Positions 1 to 5,825 of a stretch of 5,908 bases of DNA are shown here, piece by piece. How positions within the stretch are numbered: the first letter of the stretch is position 1; the number at the start of each line of letters is the position of its first letter. Both the position numbers and the translations under genes were made by a program. Below the pieces are notes generated by a model. It had not been told where the DNA came from and did no database searches. It was given only the letters and a program-made list of their open reading frames with translations. This DNA is from Flavobacteriaceae bacterium (GTDB lineage: Bacteria; Bacteroidota; Bacteroidia; Flavobacteriales; Flavobacteriaceae): NCBI GenBank assembly GCA_947377425.1, contig CANCFZ010000146.1, positions 1 through 5,908 on the forward strand, given 5' to 3'.

Positions 1-174
1 TTCAATGCTGTTGCGCCAATTCATCCAACAAGAAAAGAGTATTATTCTCAAAAAGCAATGGAACTAAATTTACCCTTACCAGAATTTGAAGAAAATAAAA
101 CTTCAACAGGAAAATTATTTTCTAGTGATAAAATCGAAACAGTTTTAAACTATAAATTTAAAAATAAATTATAA
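1..174 (+). CDS. C-terminal end of a probable NAD(P)-binding epimerase/dehydratase-like protein (5' partial)
   Basis: An open frame enters from the left edge in frame 1 and ends with TAA at 172-174, giving 57 residues. The visible part starts FNAVAPIHPTRKEYY, followed by an amphipathic stretch, a PEFEE segment, then GKLFSSDKI and a basic tail. From memory, a 'v-x-P-x-HPtrkeyY ... GK-ivSs-ki' ending is characteristic of flavobacterial Rossmann-fold proteins annotated as NAD-dependent epimerase/dehydratase or SDR-family (YeeZ-like) oxidoreductases. The nucleotide-binding N-terminus lies outside the window, so neither the cofactor nor the substrate can be judged. The stop codon shares its last A with the start of the next gene (TAATG), so the two are very probably co-transcribed and translationally coupled. 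Coding status is firm; the family name is a moderate inference from the tail alone. Confidence 0.6.
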   Translation, partial: FNAVAPIHPTRKEYYSQKAMELNLPLPEFEENKTSTGKLFSSDKIETVLNYKFKNKL

Positions 175-419
175 TGAATTTCAATGATTTAATTGGAACA
201 ATCGGCGTTGGAATTATCCTTATCGCTTATTTTCTAAATATGTTTTCCATTATTACTAAAGATGGTGTTTTTTATTTTATCCTAAACATAATTGGCGCCG
301 CAATTGCTTGTTTTGCTTCAGTTTTAATTCATTACATGCCTTTTATAATTTTAGAAGGCGCATGGGTTTTGGTTAGTATTGTTGGATTGATTAAAACCAT
401 AAAAAAATCCCAAGCCTAA
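174..419 (+). CDS. Small three-helix membrane protein, CBU_0592-like family
   Basis: This complete 81-residue protein is almost entirely hydrophobic. Three membrane segments can be seen at about residues 5-25, 31-52 and 55-75, with a basic C-terminal tail (KTIKKSQ). A YFILNIIGA stretch at 34-42 and EGAWVLVSIVGL at 61-72 match the pattern I recall for CBU_0592-like proteins, small bacterial integral membrane proteins of unknown biochemical role. The start is fixed by the TAATG overlap with the preceding gene, and there is no separate promoter, so it is the second gene of that operon. Its last codons form the left arm of the terminator hairpin at 403-432, so this is the end of the transcription unit. 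No catalytic residue or ligand motif is visible and I assign no function. The coding call is strong (length, helix pattern, coupling); the family name is likely but was not searched. Confidence 0.8.
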   Translation: MNFNDLIGTIGVGIILIAYFLNMFSIITKDGVFYFILNIIGAAIACFASVLIHYMPFIILEGAWVLVSIVGLIKTIKKSQA

Positions 420-432
420 ACTCGGGATTTTT
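403..432. terminator. Bidirectional intrinsic terminator between convergent genes
   Basis: A perfect 9-bp stem pairs 403-411 (AAAAATCCC) with 424-432 (GGGATTTTT) around a 12-nt loop. The A run at 401-407 and the T run at 428-432 give a U-tract on whichever strand is transcribed. The hairpin lies between the plus-strand membrane-protein gene, whose stop codon at 417-419 falls in the loop, and the 3' end of the minus-strand peptidase gene 25 nt away. It can therefore serve both units. On the minus strand the U-tract is seven long, so termination of the peptidase transcript should be the stronger of the two. Confidence 0.85.
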
Positions 433-456
433 AACTTTATTCTACATTTTCTTGAA

Positions 457-2511
457 TTACCAAATTCTAACTCTCTTATCAGGAGCAACATACATTCCGT
501 CACCTTCTTTGATATCAAATGCTTTTGCAAAAGTATCTAAATTCAATAATGGCACGTAAGCTCTATAGTTAGCTGGCGAATGCGGATCTGTTTTCACTTG
601 ATTTTTCAAGGCTTCATCACGAATTTTTCCTCTCCAAACAGTTGCCCATGACATAAACAAACGTTGCTCTGGAGTATATCCATCAATCAATCCTGGGTTT
701 CCGTTTTCTTTTAAATATAATTGTAAACCATCATAAGCAGCGTTAACTCCACCTAAATCTCCTATGTTTTCACCTAAGGTAAATTTACCATCTACATGAA
801 CTCCTGGAAGTGGCTCTAATGCTGAATATTGATCTGCCAAAGCTCCACCAAGTGCCGTGAATTTTGTTAAATCATCTGCTGTCCACCAATCTATAAGATT
901 TCCTTCTGCATTGTAACTTGCACCTTGATCGTCAAACCCGTGAGAAATTTCGTGACCAATTACTGCTCCAATTCCGCCATAATTTACTGCTTCATCAGCT
1001 CTGTAATCATAGAATGGTGGTTGCAAAATAGCTGCTGGAAATACAATTTCGTTATACGATGGATTGTAATAAGCATTTACCGTTTGTGGAGACATTCCCC
1101 ATTTTGTTTTATCAACTGGTTTATTTAATTTATCTAAATCTTTAGCCCATTGCCATTTTGAAACATTTTTCAAATTGCCAAAATAACTTCCGCCTTCTGT
1201 TGGGCTTTTAATTGTTAAAGCTGAATAATCTTCCCATTTATCTGGGTATCCAATTTTTATGGTCAATTTATTTAACTTTTCAATCGCTTTTAATTTAGTC
1301 TCTGGCGACATCCAAGTTAGGTTGTTAATTCTAGTTTTATAAGCTCTAATAACATTTTGAATCATGTTGTAGGCTTTTGTTTTAGCTTCCGCAGGAAACA
1401 TTTTTTCAACATATAATTTACCTAAAGCTTCACCAACAGTACCATTAACCACTTGAAGTGCTTTTTCATGACGCGGTCTTTGTTTTAAAGCTCCTGTTAA
1501 TGTTTTTCCATAAAACTCCCAGTTAGCAGTTTCTATGTCTGTTGATAATTGACCTGATGCGCCTCTTAATAACATCCAACGCATGTAAGCTTTCCAATCT
1601 TCTACTTTATTTTCTGTAAAAATAGTTTGCAAAGCAGCCATATATCTTGGTTGAGAAACAATTACTGTATCTACTTTAGCAACACCAATTCCTTTTAAAT
1701 AGGTATTCCAATCAATAATTGGCACCATCTTTTTTAAGTCAACAATTGCCGTTGGATTGTATTGTTTTTTGCTATCTCTTCTTTCAACTCTGTCTAATCT
1801 TGGAGTAGACATTTGAATTTCTAAAGCCAAAATTTTGTCTGCATCCGATTTTGCTTGTTCTGGTTTTTCTCCCAAAAATTGTAGCATTTTAGCAACATGA
1901 AGTACGTATTTCTCACGTTTTTCTTTAGAATCTTTGTCTTCTGAAACGTAATAATCTCTGTCTGGTAAACCCAAAGAACCTGGTCCAAGGTTTACAACAT
2001 TTCTGGTACTGTTTTTTTCATCAGACCCAATTCCGAATCCAAAAAAACCTGCTCCGCCACCAATTGCTTCTTCATCCATCATTAATTTTTGTAAATCATT
2101 GATGTTTTTAACCGCATTAATTTTTGCCAAATAAGGTTTTAAAGGTGCAATTCCTTGTTTGTTTCTAGCTACAGTATCCATGGCAGCTTTATACATATTA
2201 ATTGCTTTGCCTTGATCGGTAGTTGATTTGTATTTTGGATTTTTTGTTGCTTCTTTCAAAATTGCCAATGCGTCTTTGTCTGTATTTTGACGTAATTCAT
2301 CAAAACTTCCCCAACGCGTTTTATCTGCTGGAATTGCAGTATTTTTCAACCATGTACCATTTACAAAATTGAAAAAATCATCATTTGGTCTAACCGATTT
2401 GTCCATCAAATCAAGGTTTAAACCTGGTTTTTTTTGTTGTGCATTACCTTGGTTTAAAGCAAAAAGACTTGCTGCCAAGAAGCCAAACTTAATTGTAGTT
2501 TGAAGTTTCAT
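457..2511 (-). CDS. Exported M13-family zinc metallopeptidase (neprilysin/PepO-like)
   Basis: M13 peptidases are zinc endopeptidases that cleave oligopeptides inside a closed two-lobed chamber. From the start used here the protein has 684 residues, a normal bacterial M13 length. Residues 1-24 form a Sec signal peptide (basic MKLQTTIK, hydrophobic FGFLAASLFAL, likely cut after GNA). There is no lipobox Cys, so the product is probably periplasmic or secreted. The N-terminal M13 domain follows (LMDKSVRPNDDFFNFVNGTW, about 35-54). The catalytic domain has NAYYNP at 479-484 (substrate backbone binding), HEISH at 520-524 (zinc ligands H520 and H524, catalytic E521) and ENIGD at 581-585 (third zinc ligand E581, with D585). 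The C-terminus is RVRIW. Every expected catalytic element is present, with no frameshift. The predicted precursor contains no cysteine, unlike the disulfide-rich animal neprilysins. The open frame continues upstream to an ATG at 2572-2574, but that extension precedes the signal peptide and spans the -7 box at 2532-2539, so ATG 2509-2511 is preferred. The physiological substrate is unknown. Confidence 0.95.
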   Translation of the reverse strand: MKLQTTIKFGFLAASLFALNQGNAQQKKPGLNLDLMDKSVRPNDDFFNFVNGTWLKNTAIPADKTRWGSFDELRQNTDKDALAILKEATKNPKYKSTTDQGKAINMYKAAMDTVARNKQGIAPLKPYLAKINAVKNINDLQKLMMDEEAIGGGAGFFGFGIGSDEKNSTRNVVNLGPGSLGLPDRDYYVSEDKDSKEKREKYVLHVAKMLQFLGEKPEQAKSDADKILALEIQMSTPRLDRVERRDSKKQYNPTAIVDLKKMVPIIDWNTYLKGIGVAKVDTVIVSQPRYMAALQTIFTENKVEDWKAYMRWMLLRGASGQLSTDIETANWEFYGKTLTGALKQRPRHEKALQVVNGTVGEALGKLYVEKMFPAEAKTKAYNMIQNVIRAYKTRINNLTWMSPETKLKAIEKLNKLTIKIGYPDKWEDYSALTIKSPTEGGSYFGNLKNVSKWQWAKDLDKLNKPVDKTKWGMSPQTVNAYYNPSYNEIVFPAAILQPPFYDYRADEAVNYGGIGAVIGHEISHGFDDQGASYNAEGNLIDWWTADDLTKFTALGGALADQYSALEPLPGVHVDGKFTLGENIGDLGGVNAAYDGLQLYLKENGNPGLIDGYTPEQRLFMSWATVWRGKIRDEALKNQVKTDPHSPANYRAYVPLLNLDTFAKAFDIKEGDGMYVAPDKRVRIW

Positions 2512-2531
2512 ATATTTTTTGATTGTTTGCA

Positions 2532-2539
2532 CAAATCTA
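2532..2539 (-). promoter_or_regulatory. Predicted -7 promoter element of the M13 peptidase gene
   Basis: Read on the minus strand this is TAGATTTG, an exact match to the Flavobacterium/Bacteroides -7 consensus TANNTTTG. A TTG that could serve as -33 lies at 2555-2557 on the minus strand, but the 15-nt spacer is shorter than the usual 17-23, so the upstream half is weak. Transcription would begin near 2524-2527, giving a leader of only about 13-16 nt before the ATG at 2511. An A-rich stretch (AAAAAATAT) directly precedes the start in place of a Shine-Dalgarno. Confidence 0.55.
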
Positions 2540-2624
2540 TTAATTTTTGGCTTACAAAATGTTAAAAAAGCCATAATGAGTTTGGTTTTGTGTTTTGAAA
2601 TTCATGATTCCGAAAGTTGTTTTG

Positions 2625-2632
2625 TAGCTTTG
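2625..2632 (+). promoter_or_regulatory. Predicted -7 promoter element of the Sco gene
   Basis: TAGCTTTG exactly matches the Bacteroidota -7 consensus TANNTTTG. No good -33 TTG sits at the usual distance; the nearest candidate is TTC at 2601-2603 with a 21-nt spacer. The box ends only 10 nt before the ATG at 2643, so the predicted start of transcription falls inside the A8 tract at 2634-2641 and the leader would be about 5-7 nt. It is divergent from the peptidase promoter within the 131-nt gap at 2512-2642, which holds nothing else recognisable. Confidence 0.5.
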
Positions 2633-2642
2633 TAAAAAAAAG

Positions 2643-3338
2643 ATGCTCTCTAAATTAAAACACTACAGGATTTTTATTGGTTTTTTTGTGATTTTTTCAA
2701 TTGTTACAATTACTGCATTTTATACTGTTTTAAAACCAAAAAAAGCGCTGCAAGTATATAATCCAAGCGATGTTAATCCTGAGTTAGTGGATTCTACTGT
2801 TCAATATGTAGCCCTTGACCACACTATAGCTGATTTCGCATTTACCAATCAAAACGGAAAAATTGTTACTCAAAAAGACTACGAAGGAAAAATTTATGTT
2901 GCCGATTTTTTCTTCACAACTTGTGGTTCTATTTGTCCGAAAATGACTAACAATATGGTTTGGTTGCAAAATCAAATTAAGACTAATCCTAAAGTAATGT
3001 TGCTTTCGCATTCGGTTACGCCAGATATTGATAGCGTTTCAGTATTGAAAAAATATGCTCTCAAAAAAGGCGTTATTGATAGCAAATGGAATTTAGTAAC
3101 TGGAAATAAAAAAGACATTTATTACATCGCCAGAAAATCCTATTTGGCTGTAAAAACTGGAAAACCATCCGAAATGTATGATATGGTACATACCGAAAAC
3201 TTTATTTTAGTGGATTCCAAAAGAAGAATTCGCGGATTTTATGATGGCACAAATTTAGAGGGTCCAACTGAACCAGGAATTAAAAATGTAAAACAACTTT
3301 TGGAGGATATTAATTTTCTTTGCGAGGAAGATAAATAA
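2643..3338 (+). CDS. Sco1/SenC/PrrC family protein, membrane-anchored thioredoxin-fold copper chaperone
   Basis: Sco proteins carry copper to the CuA site of cytochrome c oxidase or act as thiol reductants for it, working on the outer face of the inner membrane. This 231-residue protein has one N-terminal membrane anchor (about residues 9-29) with a basic cytoplasmic start. The thioredoxin-like domain runs from about residue 60 (HTIADFAFTNQNGK). The family's CxxxC copper/redox pair is C94-GSI-C98, in the segment DFFFTTCGSICPKM. SVTPDID at 124-130 is the conserved strand-loop element, and H183 in HTENFILVD is the third copper ligand. All three ligands are present and the length is typical. The ATG at 2643 places the anchor correctly; it follows an A8 tract and the -7 box at 2625-2632. 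The gene is divergent from the peptidase and lies 106 nt upstream of feoA on the same strand. A CuA assembly role is inferred from the family; a more general thiol role cannot be excluded. Confidence 0.93.
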   Translation: MLSKLKHYRIFIGFFVIFSIVTITAFYTVLKPKKALQVYNPSDVNPELVDSTVQYVALDHTIADFAFTNQNGKIVTQKDYEGKIYVADFFFTTCGSICPKMTNNMVWLQNQIKTNPKVMLLSHSVTPDIDSVSVLKKYALKKGVIDSKWNLVTGNKKDIYYIARKSYLAVKTGKPSEMYDMVHTENFILVDSKRRIRGFYDGTNLEGPTEPGIKNVKQLLEDINFLCEEDK

Positions 3339-3396
3339 TTACTCCCATTTATATTCTGATAAACATTTCTTAAACTTGACAATTATCATGATTTTT

Positions 3397-3416
3397 AAAA
3401 TACTAATTAGTATTTT
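3397..3416. promoter_or_regulatory. Perfect 20-bp palindrome, candidate operator of feoAB
   Basis: The sequence AAAATACTAA at 3397-3406 is followed immediately by its exact reverse complement at 3407-3416, with no spacer. The right half overlaps the predicted -7 box at 3411-3418, so a bound dimer would block RNA polymerase. Iron uptake operons are commonly repressed by metal-loaded Fur or DtxR/MntR-family dimers, which bind palindromes of about this size; that link here is inference. The site does not read as a classical Fur box. An alternative is a weak hairpin ending sco transcription (8-bp stem, AATT loop), but with a single G-C pair that is less likely. Confidence 0.5.
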
Positions 3417-3418
3417 TG
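3411..3418 (+). promoter_or_regulatory. Predicted -7 promoter element of feoAB
   Basis: TATTTTTG matches TANNTTTG exactly. It ends 26 nt before the GTG start of feoA, which predicts a start of transcription near 3423-3425 and a leader of about 20 nt. No TTG is found at the expected -33 position (about 3385-3393). TTGACA at 3376-3381 lies too far upstream of this box to pair with it. A missing -33 would fit an activator-dependent or weak promoter, or simply a degenerate one. Confidence 0.45.
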
Positions 3419-3444
3419 TGTTTTAATTCAATCTAAATAAAGCC

Positions 3445-3681
3445 GTGCAAACTACTATTGCTCAACTTAAAATTGGTCAAAAAGGAATTTTATCTGATTT
3501 TAACATTGATGAAATTCCACTGAAACTACTCGAAATGGGTTGTTTGCCAGGCAATTCTGTTGAATTAATTCAGATAGCTCCTTTTGGTTGCCCATTATAT
3601 TTTGTAGTAAATGATTCGCATGTGGCTATCCGATTGGAAACTGCAAAAGAAATAACCGTTGTCATTGAATCTACTAATTAA
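3445..3681 (+). CDS. feoA: FeoA, ferrous iron transport accessory protein
   Basis: FeoA is a small cytoplasmic SH3-like protein needed for full activity of the FeoB iron permease, probably by contacting it. The 78 residues form one FeoA domain: TIAQLKIGQKGILSDF at the start, IPLKLLEMGCLPGNSVELI in the middle (the conserved 'L-eMG-l-pG' signature, about residues 25-43), APFGCPLYFVVNDSHVAIR, and a final strand. The start codon is GTG at 3445. No in-frame ATG precedes it and the next Met (residue 31) would remove half the domain, so GTG is well supported. The TAA stop at 3679-3681 shares its last base with the ATG of feoB, which indicates translational coupling and roughly matched synthesis. Flavobacterial FeoA stands alone here, whereas some Bacteroidota fuse it to FeoB. 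No feoC is seen. Confidence 0.95.
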   Translation: MQTTIAQLKIGQKGILSDFNIDEIPLKLLEMGCLPGNSVELIQIAPFGCPLYFVVNDSHVAIRLETAKEITVVIESTN

Positions 3682-5786
3682 TGGCAAAAGAACACATCAA
3701 AGTCGCTTTAATTGGAAATCCAAATACTGGAAAAACTTCGGTTTTCAATCAGCTTACTGGCTTACACCAACAAGTTGGAAATTACCCAGGAATTACTGTT
3801 GAAAAGAAAATTGGCTCTTGTAAACTTTCAGATAAAACTAAAGCAACTATTTTAGATTTACCTGGAACTTACAGTTTAAACGCAAGTTCAATTGACGAAA
3901 ATGTTGTCATTGAATTGTTGATGAACAAAAAAGACGAAAACTTTCCAGATGTTGTTGTTGTTGTTACTGAAGTAGAAAATTTGAAACGAAATCTATTGCT
4001 TTTTACTCAAATTAAAGATTTAGAAATTCCGACTATTTTGGTCATCAACATGAGCGACCGAATGAAATTAAAAGGTATTGAATTGGATGTTCCGTTTTTA
4101 GAAAATCAACTGAAAACTAAAATTGCATTAGTAAGTTCTAGGAAAAACATCGGAATTGAAAAAATAAAAGAGTTAATTCTGAACTACGAATCACTTTCAA
4201 CCGAACCTTGTTTAAATGCTTCTTCTATTGATCCAGAATATTTTGATAAATTAAGAAAAGCATTTCCGAACCAATTGGTTTACAAACTTTGGTTGGTAAT
4301 TACGCAAGACGTAAATTTCTTAAATTTAGATAGAAACGAAATGAAGAGTTCGTTTACAAAATCGCATGCTGATTTAAGACGTTTACAACAAAAAGAAACC
4401 ATCAAAAGATATCAATTTATAAACGACACTTTAAAAGTTGGGCAGAAAATTGATCATTCAAAAGCCTCAGATATTCGAGCAAAATTAGATCGTGTTTTAA
4501 CACATAGAATCTTCGGGTATTTTATCTTTTTCTTTATTTTATTTTCAATTTTTCAATCGATTTTCGTTTGGTCAAGTTATCCAATGGATTTGATTGATAG
4601 TTGTTTTGCCAATTTAGCTTCGTATGCCAAAACGCATCTTCCGGCAGGAGAATTCACAAATCTAATAAGCGAAGGAATCATTCCTGGAATTGGTGGAATC
4701 TTGATTTTTATTCCGCAAATTGCCTTCTTATTTCTGTTTATTTCTGTTCTTGAAGAAAGTGGTTACATGAGTCGTGTAGTTTTTTTAATGGATAAAATAA
4801 TGCGTCGATACGGACTTTCAGGAAAAAGTGTTGTGCCATTAATTTCGGGAACTGCTTGTGCGATTCCAGCCATTATGGGCGCCAGAAATATTGAAAATTG
4901 GAAAGAACGATTGATTACAATTTTGGTTACGCCTTTTATAACTTGTTCGGCAAGATTACCAGTTTATGCTATTTTGATTGCGTTAATAATTCCGCAGAAA
5001 AAAGTCTTAGGATTCATTAGTTTACAAGGATTAACATTAATGGTTTTGTATCTTTTAGGATTCGGAATGGCGTTTTTCTCTGCTTTTATTTTGAATAAAA
5101 TTTTGAAGATTAGCTCCAAATCGTATTTTGTTGTTGAAATGCCGGGTTATAAAATTCCGTTGTTCAAAAATGTTGCGATTAATATTTTAGAAAAAACCAA
5201 ATCGTTTGTTTTTGGAGCCGGAAAAATCATTTTAGCCATCTCAATTATTCTTTGGTTTTTGGGTTCTCATGGACCAGATAAAGACTTTGGAAACGCTCAA
5301 AAAATTATGGAACATCATCTTGATAGTTTTAATGCTCCTTATAGTCCAAAATTATTAGAAGAAAAAACAAACTCATATAAATTAGAACATTCTTATATTG
5401 GAATAATCGGTAAATCAATCGAACCAGTAATAAAACCATTAGGATACGATTGGAAAATCGGAATCGCAGTTGTGAGTTCGTTTGCCGCTAGAGAAGTTTT
5501 TGTTGGAACACTAGCCACGATTTACAGTGTTGGCAGCAACAGCAACGAAGAAGCGACGATAAAACAACAAATGAAACGAGAAATTGGAGAAGATGGAAAA
5601 CCCGTTTTTAACTTTGCCACAGGAATTTCTTTATTGCTTTTTTATGCTTTTGCAATGCAATGTGTAAGTACGCTTGCTATAGTAAAAAAAGAAACCAATT
5701 CATGGAAATGGCCAATAATTCAATTGGTTTTTATGAGTGGATTTGCTTATTTAACAGCGCTTTTGGCCTATCAACTCTTAAAATAA
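3681..5786 (+). CDS. feoB: FeoB, ferrous iron permease with cytoplasmic GTPase domain
   Basis: FeoB is the inner-membrane protein that imports Fe(II), controlled by its N-terminal G domain. In this 701-residue protein the G domain shows G1 GNPNTGKT (12-19), G2 T39 in GITV, G3 DLPG (59-62), G4 NMSD (123-126, the NMxD form usual for FeoB) and a G5-like VSSRKNIG (151-158). A helical guanine-dissociation-inhibitor-like linker spans about 175-270. The membrane part starts near 275 and contains two Gate repeats. The first has LEESGYMSRV (357-366), SGKSVVPLISGTACAIPAIM (380-399, with C393) and TCSARLPVY (421-429, with C422). The second has SSFAAREVFVGTLATIY (599-615) and a Cys in MQCVSTLA (C661). 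About eight membrane segments can be drawn. All key residues are intact and the length lies within the family range (E. coli FeoB is 773). The start is fixed by the TAATG overlap with feoA. A run of five GTT codons at 3951-3965 encodes VVVVV in a core beta strand. Confidence 0.97.
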   Translation: MAKEHIKVALIGNPNTGKTSVFNQLTGLHQQVGNYPGITVEKKIGSCKLSDKTKATILDLPGTYSLNASSIDENVVIELLMNKKDENFPDVVVVVTEVENLKRNLLLFTQIKDLEIPTILVINMSDRMKLKGIELDVPFLENQLKTKIALVSSRKNIGIEKIKELILNYESLSTEPCLNASSIDPEYFDKLRKAFPNQLVYKLWLVITQDVNFLNLDRNEMKSSFTKSHADLRRLQQKETIKRYQFINDTLKVGQKIDHSKASDIRAKLDRVLTHRIFGYFIFFFILFSIFQSIFVWSSYPMDLIDSCFANLASYAKTHLPAGEFTNLISEGIIPGIGGILIFIPQIAFLFLFISVLEESGYMSRVVFLMDKIMRRYGLSGKSVVPLISGTACAIPAIMGARNIENWKERLITILVTPFITCSARLPVYAILIALIIPQKKVLGFISLQGLTLMVLYLLGFGMAFFSAFILNKILKISSKSYFVVEMPGYKIPLFKNVAINILEKTKSFVFGAGKIILAISIILWFLGSHGPDKDFGNAQKIMEHHLDSFNAPYSPKLLEEKTNSYKLEHSYIGIIGKSIEPVIKPLGYDWKIGIAVVSSFAAREVFVGTLATIYSVGSNSNEEATIKQQMKREIGEDGKPVFNFATGISLLLFYAFAMQCVSTLAIVKKETNSWKWPIIQLVFMSGFAYLTALLAYQLLK

Positions 5787-5806
5787 TTTGGTTCGGTTTT
5801 TGATTG

Positions 5807-5822
5807 ATAAATTGAAATTTAT
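5807..5822. other. Small AT-only inverted repeat between feoB and the next gene
   Basis: ATAAATT at 5807-5813 is the exact reverse complement of AATTTAT at 5816-5822, separated by GA. It could fold as a 6-bp stem with a TGAA loop and is followed by a short T run, but it has no G-C pair and ends 3 nt before the next start codon. It is too weak for a confident terminator call. It may instead be a regulator site, an mRNA hairpin at the start codon, or chance in AT-rich DNA. The gap from 5787 to 5825 holds nothing else clear. Confidence 0.25.
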
Positions 5823-5825
5823 TTT

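Noticed and set aside
925..1128. 67-residue open frame on the plus strand inside the peptidase gene
   Set aside because: It lies wholly antisense to the strongly conserved catalytic core (HEISH and NAYYNP region) of the M13 gene. It has no promoter or family resemblance, and its composition is that of a frame shadow.
2784..3011. 75-residue open frame on the minus strand inside the Sco gene
   Set aside because: It is antisense to the conserved CxxxC region of Sco, shows no recognisable domain and no start context of its own.
3374..3392. Classical Fur box before feoA
   Set aside because: ATTATCA at 3382-3388 matches one Fur half-site and ATCATGAT at 3385-3392 is a short palindrome, but the partner half-site at 3374-3380 does not match, so no full 7-1-7 arrangement is present.
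3376..3406. TTGACA at 3376-3381 with TACTAA at 3401-3406 as a sigma70-type promoter
   Set aside because: The spacer is 19 nt and the -10 match is poor. Bacteroidota primary sigma factor uses the TANNTTTG type, which is matched exactly at 3411-3418, so the TTGACA is probably fortuitous.
3951..3965. Five perfect GTT repeats in feoB, considered as a phase-variation tract
   Set aside because: Trinucleotide changes cannot shift the frame. The tract encodes a VVVVV beta strand expected at this place in the FeoB G domain, so protein constraint explains it.
5763..5790. Promoter for the last gene (TTG at 5763-5765, 17-nt spacer, ATAATTTG at 5783-5790)
   Set aside because: The -7 part matches TANNTTTG only if one base is missing, and the TTG lies in feoB coding sequence. 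The match is too loose to list as a feature.
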